From Calonectria ilicicola (Eukaryota > Ascomycota > Sordariomycetes > Hypocreales > Nectriaceae), in assembly GCA_020809705.1 (NCBI GenBank), contig CP085828.1:434001-498000 (forward strand): a stretch of 64,000 nt of DNA, read 5' to 3'. The notes below the pieces were generated by a model. The model saw only the letters and a program-made list of their open reading frames with translations. It was not told the origin of the DNA and did not search any database. Below, in pieces: positions 34,615 to 47,468 of the stretch. The position numbers were made by a program, and so were the translations under genes. How positions within the stretch are numbered: position 1 is the first letter of the stretch; the number at the start of each line of letters is the position of its first letter.

Positions 34615-36786
34615 ATGTCGCCCGCTTCCCTACCCGTATGGAGTTTGGCATGCGTTCTCTGGGCTGTGCTCGTGTCTGGAATCTCAATCTCGCCACCGAG
34701 CTCTGCGTTCCTCCGGCCTCGGGGCGGCCCACCCGCGGATGCCGTGCGACAGATCCACCGGGCCTTGTCGGGCCTGAGCCTGGCTGAGAGAAGCACTGTG
34801 CAGGAGAATAGCACATCTATTGACAAGAGCTGGGAGGATGCGGTGCTGTTTACTTACTCCGAGTGCGTATATCCACGGATGCCCGGGCTCTGCTATTTTC
34901 GAATTGAAGTAGCCTTCTAACTTGAACAGTGAGGCGGATGTGGAGACCAAGAAGGGCAACACGACGCTCTCAGCCGGAGTGCAAATCACCTGTACAACAT
35001 GCTACATCAAGGGCGATGCCACTGCCAGGTTCTCAATTGCTGAAAGCTTCAACGCAAGTCAAGCCTTTTCCAATTTCACCACTGAGGTCAAGGACGAAGT
35101 GGAACAGCTTGGCACCGCCGTGGTTGACTACATCGAGAACTACTTTGACGGCGTGGTGACAAAGATGGAAGATGGGATAGACCTCGAGGACTTTGATTTT
35201 CCTCCCATGAACGCTAGCTTCGATGTTGACCTGCCAGAGATTCCCGAGTGCAAGCTTCATTTTCAGTTCGACGGCATGGAGCTGTACATGCTGATAGACA
35301 CAGTTCTCTCAGCCGGAGCCACATATACTCTCAACTTGTACACTTCCAACACGCCAATAGGTTTTGCAATTGGTAAGAATATAGAAGTCGGGGTACTATT
35401 TGCTGTAGATTTGATTCTCAGTGTCGATGGCGAGATTGATATAAGTTCTGGGTTCCACATCAAACTGGATGATGGTGTCACCTTGGACCTTGCCATGTTT
35501 TCCAAAGAAGTCTCCGATGTGGAATTGTAAGTCACAATCAGATCACACATGTCCAAGATACAAGCTGGATCATATTAACATTCCCCGGCAGCAAGGGCGG
35601 TCAATTTGAATTTCTACCAGTCACTATCGAAAGCGCCGGTGTAGTCCTGAAAGCGGTTCTGCGGCTGGGCGTGACTGCTGGCTTTGAAATCCAGGCCCCT
35701 GATGTGACTATAGGCGGCATATCCGTTACCGAAGCTAGCGTTGGAGTTGAAGTTGGGGTATATGCCAACGTGGCTGAGTTCGTCACTAACGTCACAGCTT
35801 CTCTGGATGAGGACAGCGACTGCGCTCTCCAAGTCGTCGAGTCCTACCAACTAGCCCTTGGAGCCATGGCGGGCGCTTCAATTGCGATTGACGAGCACAC
35901 ATGGGGTCCAGTGCCTGAAACTCAGATTCCCATCTTTTATACCACCATGGCATCAGCATGTGCTATTCAAGGACGGGCCACGACTACATCGTCTGTAGTA
36001 ACAACCACATCCGGGTCTCTTGAAGCCAGGGACGACGAAAACGATGGTTTGACCACCACAACTCTTAGTAGCAAAACAGTCTATGTCGGCGTGGCCTGCA
36101 TGTCCGAAGGCTTGGTCAACTGCCCCGCATCACTGCAGACGACGACCAAGTTTACAACTACAAAGACCTACGTCACAGTCGTCTCTGCAGACGCTGAGGC
36201 AACCTTTCCAGAAACAACGCGAACAACTGTCGTCAGCACCATTGAATTTGGCGATGGCGCAAAGAAGTTGCTGGCAACCTCCGGCAGCCCGGTGTCTTAC
36301 ACGCCACCCCCCGAAACCACTACAGCATCCACCTCTGCTAATGAGAGTAGCAATGACGATGAAACCGATGATCAAAGTAAACAAAACAAAGACCATGGTG
36401 TTCCCAAGAGCACCATAATCGGCCTCAGCGTAGGTCTGGGGTTGGCCGCGCTAGCCGGAATCGTCGCCATCACAATGCAAGTTTTCGCCTCCCACCCCCC
36501 GATCCGGTCTTTAGACTTTGCTGACCCCCTTCTAAAAACAGCTTCTGGATGAAAAAGAGAATGCAGTACGCGGCTGTTCGAAAGCAAGAAGACACGTCAG
36601 AGTAAAGATGGATCAATTGGCTCCATAAGGGTCGATCTGGACCCCCACACGCGCGTTGCATCAACTTCAATGACATCAGTCGACGCTGGGCTCGGCGAGG
36701 GTGGGGGTGCAAGCCAAGGAAGCAATTGCGTCGCCGCTCAGGGCGACAAATGCGAAAGCATCCTGGAGTACGACATGGAGATTTAA
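34615..36786 (+). CDS. Uncharacterised secreted, single-pass membrane surface protein
   Basis: Exons 34615-34862, 34930-35526 and 35592 onward are clear (GTGCGT and GTAAGT donors). The protein has a signal peptide (residues 1-23), a ~400-residue beta-rich ectodomain with several Asn-glycosylation sites, a Ser/Thr-rich stalk and one transmembrane helix (IIGLSVGLGLAALAGIVAITM). Unspliced, the frame stops at 36552, ten-odd residues after the helix. A 60-nt intron 36507-36566 (GTCTTT donor, GCTGAC branch site, TGCAG acceptor) keeps phase and adds a basic then acidic cytosolic tail ending in LEYDMEI at 36786 (659 residues in all). I favour this because the new frame stays open and protein-like. 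The layout resembles fungal wall-sensor or Mid2-like proteins, but the ectodomain family is not recognised. Confidence 0.65.
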
Positions 36787-37073
36787 GCTGGAGGCCCGCC
36801 CGTCCGGAGAGAAACCTCCAGGGGTCTTAATATGCAATAGGCATTTGGAAATGGTGTGGTCCAGGGAGCATTGGCGGCAAAAGTAGCATCAAGCCCCCCT
36901 GGCACCACCATCGGCATCACGGCACACAAAGATCTCAATCGTTTACATCACAGATGGGACATTGGATAACCCAAGATATTGGCTTAAAAATAGAGTTATT
37001 TTCATTTCAATTCATCACCCCTAGACAACTACATGCGTTCATCCAGAGGGTATCCGTGTTCTGTCGCTATCGT

Positions 37074-37629
37074 CTAGTAGTCGTGGTGGCGGTGTCGCTC
37101 GTGCTTGTTACTACTCTTTTGTCAGCCTCTCTTCTCGGAGCATAGAGATGGATGTGGAGGGGCGCAACTCACGGGTCGTACTGATCGTGCTCGCTGTACT
37201 GCTGGTCGTACAGGTGCTCAGCCTGCTTCTTGGCATCGTGCTTGGCCTTCTCGGCATCAATGTAGTCGAGGCCCTTGGTCTCGATGAGTCTGTCGACCTC
37301 GGCGGTAGCAAAGCCGGCAAGCAGCTCCTTGGCGAAGGCGTGCTTCACGGGCTCACCTATGCCATGTGTTAGTCACGGGTTGGGGAAGAGGGCAAGACAT
37401 GGCAACATACCCTTCTTGCGCTGGCTGTCCTCGAACAGCTTCATGGCCTCGAAGCCAGCACCACCGGAAAGGAGCTCGTGGCTAAGCTTGGCCTCGTGGC
37501 GACCCTCGTAGAGGTTGTCACGCTGCTCACGGCCGTCGTCTGTGTAAGACGTCAGTCAGTATTCTTGCTCGAAGCAGTGGAGGGGGAGAGAGAGGGCAGG
37601 CATGTAGAGAACTCACCCCAACCGAACAT
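37074..37629 (-). CDS. CipC-like stress/antibiotic-response protein (DUF3759)
   Basis: Small gene missed by ORF length. Exons 37629-37617, 37539-37411, 37356-37173 and 37110-37074 give 120 residues. The first exon encodes only MFGW plus one base. The core matches the CipC family (concanamycin-induced protein C, DUF3759): EAKLSHELLSGGAGFEAMK, FAKELLAGFATAEVDRLIETKGLDYIDAEKAKHDAKKQ split over exons two and three. If the last intron (GTGAGT donor, GGCTGAC branch site, TAG acceptor) is not spliced, the protein ends after QYDP at 37169 (109 residues). With splicing it gains a His-rich end, HERHRHHDY. Family members are abundant, small, soluble proteins induced by stress or antibiotics; their biochemical role is unknown. 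A TATA box and two CCCCT stress-type motifs lie upstream. Confidence 0.9.
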
Positions 37630-37731
37630 TTTGATGATGAATTGGTAAAAGTGGTAGTGTTTAGAGGAAAGGAAGTAATGGTTTGGTTGATGCAGAATGA
37701 AAGACTGCTGATGAGGGAGAGCTGTAGCATG

Positions 37732-37768
37732 TTATATAGCTGGCCAGAAGCTACCCCTCAGTCCCCCT
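37732..37768 (-). promoter_or_regulatory. TATA box and two CCCCT (STRE-like) motifs of the CipC-like gene
   Basis: TATATAA on the minus strand at 37732-37738 is ~105 bases before the ATG. Immediately upstream are CCCCT at 37754-37758 and 37764-37768 (read on the plus strand; AGGGG on the gene strand). CCCCT is the general stress-response element bound by Msn2/4-type zinc-finger factors in yeasts, which fits the family's stress induction; the binding itself is inferred. Confidence 0.5.
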
Positions 37769-37769
37769 C

Positions 37770-40238
37770 ACCACCACAGCCCACCTCTCCTCCCAGTTAG
37801 CTCCAGGGTCCAGAAGCAGTCGTCAACCTAGTTTCAGCTTCAATGGGCTCCGGGCCATCGAATCTGGCGTCATGCTCGTGCGTCATCGCCCAGGGCGATT
37901 CATGCGGCCTCCCAGACAATCCAAGATCCAGACTTCTTAGTCATGAGATACCAAGGATCCATGCCGAGCTGGAAGCTCTCTCCCCCTCCCCCCTTCTGCT
38001 GCTCCATATGGCCCACAGCCGGCATCAACCGCGGCGGCTCGACTTTGGCACAAGGGACGAGCTCCCGCCCGCTCCAGTCGTCTTGGCCGGTCGCTGGTCC
38101 ACCTGTCGCCGATGTAGTCAGGGGTCGGCTAAGTTGCGCCGGCCTCGCCAATGGCGACATTGCTGTCGGTCCTAGTCCCGGAATCTCGGCACGTCCCCAC
38201 TCTCGCGGTCGATCTGCGCCCCCGGCGCTGGCGCATTGAGACATGGCCCAGCCGGACTGCGAGCTGCCGACAGTTCCGACCCTTGATGGAATCTGGCGGC
38301 TGTTCTGGGCTTTTGCGTGTGCGTGTGTCGGTCAGCGCCTATTTCTTTCTGCGCATCCCCGCCCTTCCAGGCCTTCAGGTACAGAAGAGGCGCCTGGGTC
38401 GAGATCGTCGTAGAGTCCCGTAAGGGCCAAAAGTCAAACGCAACCGCCCCCGCCGCCGGCCTCAACCCTTTTCGGAAGCATGTGCTTGAGAGTCAATAGC
38501 TAAGAGGCCTGGATTGGATGGGTGCCATACCATCCCACGCAAGGTGGAGGCAACATATACATGAGACATTCCTGGCATTGACAAGAAATCACTGGAGCTC
38601 AGCTTAGAAGGGCAAACCTGCTCATCGCAGGGAGAGTTTAGACCCGGATGTAACCGTTCCCATTCAAGGTATACACATAATACACGCAGCTCAATGGCAC
38701 CAACAGAGGCCTCCTAGCTTCCCAAACCAACTATATATTAGACCGCCACCAGTTCATCACTTGTGACCAAAAAGAAGCCGAGTTACCCAGCTTGCCGCTT
38801 GTCCAAGAGCTCTGCTATCATCAGCCCACTTGGGGCCCATCAATAGTCGGATGCAGGCACCTCTGACAGCTCCAGCGGAGTACATACATAGACGCATGCA
38901 TGGATCCGCCTCTTAGTCCTCGGCCTTTTGACCTACGCGTACTCATCTGCGTCATATGTCCAGAAACAATCCGATGCAACACACTTGCCAGACGTATCTC
39001 TTTCCTAAAATCAAGCTTGAAACCAAGCGCAGCCCAACGTGTGCCTGTTTAGTCCATGCAAGCTTCCAGGGACGATACCCTGTCCCGTTGCCACCCTGGT
39101 CTGTTCCCAAGACCCAATGATACAGCTCGGTGTAGTACTTCATGCGTAACCAGGAGGCTAGTTCCTGGATTACTTGAAAGAGCGGCACTTGCTCCGGGTT
39201 TCAAGCTTGTCGGTCGTTGCGCGGCCATATCTCAAGGCCCGAGGATCAACAGGTGTGTTGGTGTGTGTGTGGCCACGTCAAGGACCAAAGATCCATTGAT
39301 CCAAGCACTCCCCAAACCAAGCCTTAGACCTACATTGGGTCTATCGGAGATGTGATAAAAATAGCTCAGTTCCTTCATCGGACGACGTCGAACCTGCGGG
39401 GAACTGTCTATGCGCCCAATCGTCGTCTCACACCTGTTGACTTGGATGATGTAATGTCCTTTTCTAGGATGATCAGTCCCAAGTACAAGTGATCCAAGGT
39501 AATAATATAACTTTCATAGGACTCAAGGCACGCGTCCTTGGAGACAATTCGCCATGTTGCTACGTGTAATTATGACGTCCCAGATGTAGTCAGCCTACAT
39601 ACCCTGCACTCTGTCTGGACACTCCAAAAGGGCCCTCAGCCTTGCCACCGTCGCTTTGATCTGAACATTGTCAAACGACCAGATGGACCAGTATGTTAAT
39701 CCCATAGGATGGGAAAACTGTTCTTTATAATGTCATATCGCCATTACCAGTGTATCATGAGTTTGGCTTGATGCTATTTTACTCCACTTCATCAGCTTGA
39801 CCCTGGTGTAAGCTCATCAAAATACCTCCCCTCTTGAGCTATGCCTCTTGACTTGGTAGAGGACAAGCCCCAACTCCCCCTCAAAGACGCCAATGTTGGC
39901 CAATGTTCGTTCAATGGCAACCAACAAAACATCACCAACCACCATCAGACTCCCCCACCCCCCCGCGCTCTTCCGTGATACATACTCCCCGTTCCATCCT
40001 CTGCTAATATCGGCCTGAAAGCCGTCCGCAAAGCCCTGATACCCTGGTTATTCCGACTAAAGCCCATCCAAGATGCCCCCTAATTCATGTGATGTGAACC
40101 GCCCGCCGAGCATAAAAAAAAAGACAATAAAAAAACAATAGTAAACAATGCCAATTACGCCGCCACGCGCCGAAAAAACGCAATCTTCTGTCATAGATCA
40201 CAAAGCGCTTTTACCCTAGTGCTAGCCATGGCAGTTCA
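37770..40238. other. Intergenic region, no gene recognised
   Basis: About 2.5 kb from the CipC-like promoter to the 3' end of the UAF30 gene. GC-rich to ~38.5 kb, then AT-richer. Short frames only; no domain or repeat of note. Confidence 0.5.
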
Positions 40239-41341
40239 CTATTCGGTCTCGACGGGATATAAGTGATTTCCAATATCCTTGTTCATTCGGAACATGTCGA
40301 CCTTGGCCTGCTTGAAAATAGCCTGCATCTTTTCGTCGCAAATGATCTGGCGCTTGTCCTTGGGATCTTGCAAGTCGTTTGCTTTGATGTGTTCCCAGAG
40401 TTTCTTGACTACTTGTGGGCGGGAGAGCTGGAGTGGGATGACATGTTAGACAAGGATGCGATTCCATGTTTATGCGCCGCTTCGACGAATAGCAGCGCGG
40501 GCATGGGCCATGATTGGGCAAGTATACATACCTGAGTCTCACCGCAGAGCTCTGACAGGGTTGGGCTGAGGTTGAATGGCTTCTGGAAGCCACCGCCAGC
40601 CTTCCTCTTCTTGACCGCGCCATCCGCCGAGTCAACGTCGCTGTCGTCGGCGGTGACCTTCTTGGCGCTCTTCTTGCGCGGAGCAGCCTTCTTCTTGGTC
40701 ACCTTGGGCTTGTCGCCCCCGCGAGTTTTGCGGCCGCGAGCCAGGCTGTTCTCCTGAGCCTGGAGCTGGGCAGCGAGGCGGGCGTCGGCATCCTCGACGG
40801 ACGAGGAGCGCTTGGCCTTCTTTCGAGCAGGTTCCGGAGACGCGGAAGGGTCCGTCTCGCCGGCGTCCGAGGTGGCGTGGCTCGCAGAGCGCTTGATCGG
40901 GGTGGGTTCCGGGTCGGGGACGGAAGAAGGAGGGACACCATCATTGCCCGAGATGGCATCGAAGCGATCCTCGATGAGCTTCTTGATGGCGTTCTGTGGC
41001 GTCGGGTTAGAATCTAGAGCGGGGTGAAGACGATGTTTGCTGCCGCTGGAGCACAAGCCCGGGCGGAGACGTGCTTCTCACCTTCTGTTCGCTCAAGTCC
41101 TTCCCGCCCAAGGCACTCTCCAGGCCCTGACGGATCTTCTTCCGCGAGATTGTCTCCAGGTCGGCCGTGGCGAGGATGCCATCGATGACGGCGGTGTACT
41201 TTTTGCGCTCCTCAGAGGATACTGTGGGGGAGGGGAGGAAGCATTGTTAGTTATGAGGAGATATGGCACGTGGGATGATGGTGGTGGAGGAGGTGGAGGT
41301 GGAGGAGATGGTGTGTGTGTGGTCTTACAAGGGGCACTCAT
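40239..41341 (-). CDS. uaf30: DEK_C + SWIB domain protein, UAF30 homologue (RNA polymerase I upstream activation factor)
   Basis: Four exons: 41341-41329, 41221-41082, 40993-40532 and 40427-40239, total 268 codons (267 residues). Splice sites are canonical (GTAAGA, GTGAGA, GTATGT donors). The N terminus (residues ~5-60) is a DEK C-terminal helical domain (AVIDGILATADLETISRKKI). The middle is a Lys/Ser-rich nuclear linker. The C terminus is a complete SWIB/MDM2-like domain (FNLSPTLSELCGETQ, LSRPQVVKKLWEHIKANDLQDPKDKR, ICDEKMQAIF, FRMNKDIGNHL). Yeast Uaf30 belongs to the complex that activates rDNA transcription; Tri1 is its paralogue, so the fungal single copy could serve either. Nuclear/nucleolar location is inferred from family. 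Confidence 0.92.
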
Positions 41342-43439
41342 GATGGCTGATTACGACGGCGACGACGCTTGTTGCTCGAGGCGAAACGAAGCAAGACGGA
41401 AGCAGAGCGACCCGCAGAATAGGCGCACGGGATGCGGACGCGGACGCGGATGCGGATGCAGGTGCGGTTGGGACCGAAGGAGGGCGGAAGGGCCTGAGAG
41501 AGAGGCGCAAACACAGCGAAGAGACGAGGCTCGGCTGGCAAGGCTGATGTGGAGAAGGGTCGCGATGACAAGGGACAAGGAAGCAAGTAGTCCGCGGCTA
41601 GAAGGGTACGGTAAGAAAAAAAAAAAGAAGAAGACGAAGGGTAGTATTGCGCCCTGGGCCCCAGAATCAGAATCAGAGCATATCCCACAGGCAATTTGCA
41701 GGGCTCGTGTCGCGGGGGGATGTTGGGCGACGGCGGTGACAAAGTGGAAGTGGAAGTGGTGGTGGTGGTTCGTTGTCGAGTCTCGACGCGGTTAACCGTG
41801 GATGACGATGGTTGGTTGCCCAGTGCCGGCGCGGCGGTGGGTGGAGGAGGGACGGGTTGGTTGCGCCAGCCAGGCGGCGGGCATCGGATGAGATGAGGGA
41901 CGAAAGGGAGGGCGCTGGGGGCGATGGGAGGAGGAAGAAGGAGAAGAAAAAGAGGAGGGAAAAGGAGGGGGAGGGCGCGCGCGATGCGAATGCGATGCGA
42001 TGCGGACGAAAAACAAAACGAGGGCAGAGGAAGAAAAAAGAAAAGCAGGCCGGGCAAGTGACGCTGTCTCGCGTTGTAGTGGTAGTGGTGGCCGTGGTTG
42101 TGGAGCGGGACGAGGTGGACGATGCAGCTGCGCCTTGGTTGGTTCGGAGCCAAGCCATGGCAGCATCAGATGCGGCTCACCCGACCAGTGGTGTGTGGCT
42201 GGTGGTGGTCTCTGGGCTGGGGGGGGGGGGGAGCCCACTGTGAGCCACTGGGGGGGCATTCGTTTCCAAAAAATAACCAGGCATTCTGAGTGCAAGCCAA
42301 GCGTCGCCATGTCATTCATTCATTGCCGGGGCACGCAAGTAGCACGCACCTAGCACACACGCTGTGGCTGGTGACATGCCATGCCCAGGCTATACCCAGG
42401 CCATTCCCAGGCCCTCTCCCAGGCCGTACCATCCCCCCACCCAATCACCATCTCCCGTTCCTCCTCTCGGCTCCTGGAACCAAGGTACCGCCCGCGCCCG
42501 CCCAATCCATGTCTCCAATTGTTGCCCATCTTTCATCCCTCCCCAGCTTCTTCCCCTCATTTTCGTCTCCAACAGCCAATCTATGCTGATAGCGCCATCG
42601 CCCCCTCCATCACGCGCGCATCACGTGGAGTTACACGGGCTGATGATGACACCAACCTCTTACGCCCTATCCCGTGTAGCCATGCCCGTGGAAAATTTTC
42701 TCATTTGCCTGCCAGCCCAGGGAAGAAAAAGAAAAGAAAAGAAAGAAGAAAACAATGGAACCTAAAGGAGCCAAACAAAGCCCTGGCCTTCACCGAGTCG
42801 GTGTAATCTACATGCTGCTGTGCAACCTGAGCAGCGCGTATCCAGCCTAGGCCCGTGTTTAGCCCGCTGCCACCAAACGGCCAGCAGGGCCTCTACAGCC
42901 CTTGTCCCCCACTAGTGCTGTTTTGGCACCTGCAGCCAGCGCATGCCCAATCTCGCCGCCATTCCTCATATCGTGATGCAGCTGCGATATACGATATAGT
43001 AGTAGTACTCATGCTCAATTGAAGCCCGCCCCCCTAACACTGCATTCCTTTAGCAACTAAACTGCTTGAGCCGCTGGCCTAAATTCACTAGCCTGCATCA
43101 AATTATGCTCCGTGGAATAGCCAAGCCATGTGTCCATTTGATTGCTTGACCCTGGTGGCCATTTAGCGCTGTGCCTCGGACCTTCAGCTCTGCATCTCGT
43201 CGTCCCAACTCCAGAATCGCCGAGCAGAGGCCGTGAATCTCCCGATTGAAGTATTTCCTGATAAGTCGCGTTTTCCAAGAGAGCTAGCTCCAGATTTTAA
43301 CCGATTGGGTCTTCATCATCAGTGTTATTAATGACACCTTGTAATTCATTTGGTAATAGCCTCCATTTAATTTATTCCAACTATACACACCCTAATCACC
43401 TTGGTATATACCTATAAACTCCGCATTGTACTATGCACT
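41342..43439. other. Intergenic region, low-complexity UAF30 promoter
   Basis: From 41,342 to ~42,250 the DNA is strongly GC/AG-biased with GGA, GAA and GGT runs and a 14-base G tract at ~42,220. This leaves long but repetitive frames open on both strands, none credible. Around 42,375-42,430 a short CCCAGGC-type unit recurs several times. The rest is featureless, turning AT-rich toward the transcription-factor gene end. Confidence 0.5.
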
Positions 43440-45617
43440 CTATATGGTTTCTGACACTGGGAGAGACGCAGCCTCGCCCAGCGATGGTATCATCATCCCT
43501 TCCCCCAAATCCTTCAACAAATCTGCCCAGAGCAATGTCCCACCAGCACCTGAACAATCCGCTACCCAGAGGTTTTCCGCATCAACGCCAACAAGGTCAC
43601 TGCAGTCACTAATGGTCTTGTTTTCAAGATCCATAGTAGACAAGTCTGCGCCCAGTGAAGTTGGGACGTTTACACCTGCCATTGGGCTACTGCCTTCGGT
43701 AGCACCAGAAGGAAGCGTCGGAACAAAGTTAGTGATGCCAATCCTGTTGCCAAATTCTGCAAGAATCTCAAAAGCCTTGTCCTTTAGCTTGTGGCACAGC
43801 TCTGCCCTGCCTGGGACCTTGGCCAAGTCAAATACCGTTGCAGCCGTGGGGAGCGTCCTGCGCAAGGTAGGGGACATTGGGCAAATGGGGTACCCGCATG
43901 TAAAGCCAGTCATTGCAAACACTGCATTGAGCTGCCAATCTGCCACCTGATACCACCCAGTTAAGATATCTGTATCTTTGAGGACCTGATGCAGAATATT
44001 CGTGATCATAACAGCAGAGTTTCCCGACACGATGCAGTGGTTGTCGCTTGACAGCGTTCCAAGGGCTGGCGTAGGGAGAAAAGAAATAAACGGCCGGCGT
44101 AATATAATGGCAAAATTGTGATACTCGAGCTCGAGAACAAGACGTTGGCGCTGCAGCCAAAGAGGGTCGTTGTTGCTCAGATCCAAACCCGAGCGGTCGG
44201 TGGACATGGGGACTCCGTTTCTCCTCTGCGTTTTGAGGCCGTCTGGAAGCTCCTCAGCCCACTGCTTGAGCTTTTTCAATTTTTGAAATAGAAACTGCGC
44301 GCACTTCTCCCGCGCCGGAGGGTGTTGGTAAAAGTCAGTGGCGTCAATCTCATCGAGAACGGTTTCGCAGGCTGTATAAAATTCATCGTAGATTTCTCGG
44401 ACCAGGTCAAACAGCCGACGGCGCTCGTGCTGGAATCGTAGCCAGTTGATGCCAACTTCGGGGCCGAGGGTATACGTGGGACCGGTCAATTCGGCATTTG
44501 AATCAGAATCTGGCTGTGCTTCTGCTGGAAGCAGGTCTTGGATGGCGAATGGGCGGCCCAGGTGTAGTGAAATCTGCGTATCCAACATGGCAAGGCAATT
44601 CCATAACCGCTTCCTACACTCGGCCACGTTTGCATCGGTTGATTCGTCATCATCACTAGGAGTGTGCTGGAGACCAAGAGATTGAGCAACTCGAACGGCA
44701 TTTCCAGTCATGGCGTATGCCGACTCGAATTGGTTCGTCGATAATAAATAGAGCGCGTTTAGAAAATAGCACTGAGCTGTGGTTAGAGATGGGGGACCAA
44801 GATTTTGGCTCAAATAAAATTGCGCTCGGAGGTAGTAGTCTCTGCCAGGCAGCTCGTCGTTGCTCCCACACGACATATATGTCGATCCAAACTGTATGCA
44901 TAACGCCAGAGCGCTATCAACCAGTGGACAAGGTTTCCTGCTTGACTGGTTTTCCCACAGAGATGCATAATGTTTTCGGAAGCAACCTTCCTCAAGAACT
45001 GGGTAGATGGCATGGTGTCCCTGCCAGAACAAATCAAGTAAAATGTCCTGCTGCTGTCGTTGGAGTCGGCCAGAATTGGGCATAGAGTCCAGTGGTGAAG
45101 CCAAGGGAATAGCTGGAGGTGACTCTGGGGGCAGGGTCATTCTTGTGTAGGTGCCAAGGCGATGCTTAAAGTATTGCAGAGATGATGGGCCGTATTGGGC
45201 CCCATCTACCTTGACACCCTTCCACTTTACTCTGCCGCGATGCCTGTGACAATCCTCCCCAGATGGAGTCATTACTTTTGCCTCCAATTCCTGAACCTGC
45301 TTCCGCAGTCGTTGCACCTCCCTGCATCACCGATTAGCCACTCCAGAACTTCCTGTGAACGTATGCTGGGGATAATTATACTTGGTCGCCGCAGCCACGC
45401 TCTTAAAGTCATCGCGACCGGCATTTACACACTCCCGCTTCGCCTCTTTGCAGTTGCGACACGGCCGAATGGTGTCGCATTTGACCCTGGTGAGGCGACA
45501 CCAATCGCACGCCCGCGAGACCTGCGCCCGCTTTGGTCGCGGCTGTGGAGGCGGCGACGCCTTGTCACTGGAGCTGGACGACGGTGTGGGCGTCGGGACG
45601 CCAAAGACTGTGAACAT
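43440..45617 (-). CDS. Zn2Cys6 fungal-specific transcription factor
   Basis: Two exons, 45617-45382 and 45321-43440, giving 705 residues. The intron (GTATAA donor, GATGCAG acceptor) lies just after the zinc cluster. The binuclear cluster is complete: Cys37, 40, 47, 53, 56 and 63 in CX2CX6CX5CX2CX6C spacing. It is followed by a linker and a short coiled coil (EVQRLRKQVQELEAK) for dimerisation. The rest is the middle homology (Fungal_trans) region, with the family hallmark LGRPFAI preceded by NCLAMLDTQISLH. Such factors bind CGG half-sites and control carbon use or secondary metabolism. Targets cannot be read from the sequence. The gene is not tightly linked to any pathway gene, the nearest being the N-demethylase-like gene 1.9 kb upstream. 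Confidence 0.94.
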
Positions 45618-47468
45618 ACTTCCTTTTGAGATTCAGATGCTGAGAAAAGTGAACACGATGGCCGTTATTTTATGTTTGAAACATGTCGATGACGAAAAAA
45701 ATGAACGAATGAATGAATGAATGAATGAGATGACGGCTTTTGGCTGCTGAGGAGACCTGCCGACGTCAATTGTGGGTCGAGCGAAATTTGTCAGCGCCGT
45801 CATTCGCGCGTGTTAGCCATGAGATGTGCGCCAACACACCTGGTGAGTCAGTGGTAATATGGCATGAGCAGGAGAAAAAAAAAGTCGTGAATATATCCAT
45901 GGTTGTTGGTTCTTGTCTGGACGGTTCACTGCCAAAGGGATTTCGATACAAGACTGTACAATATTTGAGGCGGGTGCGAAGCCAATAGTTGACCAAACGA
46001 CAACTTGGTGCCAGCCGTAACATCGCAAAAAAGAAACAAGCCATAGATGGCTCTAATTTGTACGTGAGGAATGACGTCTTTTATGTCTTTGCCCCTTGCC
46101 TTTACCTCTCCATCATTTCCCATCCGCAAATCTCCCCTAGAGCCCGACTTGCTCGATGGGGTCCATGAGGCAGAGAGACCCATGAGTCCTATCCACTGGC
46201 AAGCCAATCAAGTCACTGTCTTCGTCTCGATTGGGAAGGGTCCGGAGATGACTCCGAAAACTCCTTTGGGAAATTACCCCACTTTGTCTGGCTCTTGAGT
46301 GTGCCGCCGTCGCTATTTTCGCACCATCTTCCAACGAACTTGCAAGTAAACGAACAAGTGAATACCTAAATAAATAAAATTGTTTGAAATTAGGGTTTTT
46401 TAGTTGCTCTTATTTTTCTTTTCCTGCTGCTAAACTGTCAGATGAGGTAGTTGAGTTCTGTGGTGAAAGTGAAAAAATGACCAAGCCACACGATTTCGAG
46501 GACAATTGACCTTAAGCGATAGAATGAGGGCTGCTGTTTCTATTTAACAGCTGATAAAATTTACTAGAATCAATTCTAGCTCATTCTTTCCAATTAATGT
46601 TATTTAGGATATAGAAAATGTCATAGAACGCAATACGACTGGCGAAAATGCTGCAACACTCTGAGGATAGTCTATTGTGAGAATTATTAAAACCATTCCC
46701 TGCGAATGTACTGTTAGTAAATAGCCTCGTATAGATGTGCCAGAGAAGAAGTTCCAGAGCTTTAAAAAACATAAACTTTGGCATCATGCTGGTAGTGTAG
46801 CTGGGTGTACACCTCTCAACCCGTCACGTCCAGTTGGTCCCTTTTTCTCGGCCCGACAATGGTCGACACTGACGCAGCATCACCCTTACCAAGACGAGAA
46901 AACACCATCCAATCCGAAGAAACGTAATGGAATACTTGTATACGTACAAGGTTCCCCAGACTATCACCCTCATCATCACCAACCCCACCGAGCGGAGGAG
47001 CGCCGGGCCGCAATGGCCGCCAACCCACCATAAACCTCGCTTTCCTAATGCGGCAGGCCGATTGAGAGCACACCATCCCACCACCAGCGCGGGGTAAGAT
47101 AACTGATCAGCTAATCTTCTTCTCTTTGACATAGCATGTTAGGCGTCTGACTCGTCTGATTTGGGCAATAGAAAACGGCCACCGGCTAATTGGCATATCC
47201 GATATGATTTGATGGATACAAGAGCGCATCGACACTCGGCCCCATATCTTGTACATATTCATACGTTGGGCGTCCAGTAGACATGTAGATGAATGCTGAA
47301 ACACCAAAAGTTTGTGCGAACTCTGGCAGCAGTATGTGAACTCTTGTGTTCATTGACATTTATCTTGTTCAAGCTCTGTGCAATAGTGATGCTCGCATTC
47401 AACATTCATACATGATTGTGATCCATCCCAAGCCACCAAAGCCCTAGCTACATGCCTTGCCCACAGCC
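45618..47468. other. Intergenic region, no gene recognised
   Basis: Includes a GAAT/GAATGA tandem repeat just upstream of the transcription factor (about 45,700-45,730), likely in its leader. The stretch 46,360-46,790 is AT-rich. Short frames only. Confidence 0.5.

Noticed and set aside
41338..42153. 271-codon minus-strand frame and overlapping frames upstream of UAF30
   Set aside because: Driven by purine/pyrimidine-biased repeats and open in many phases at once; no family resemblance.
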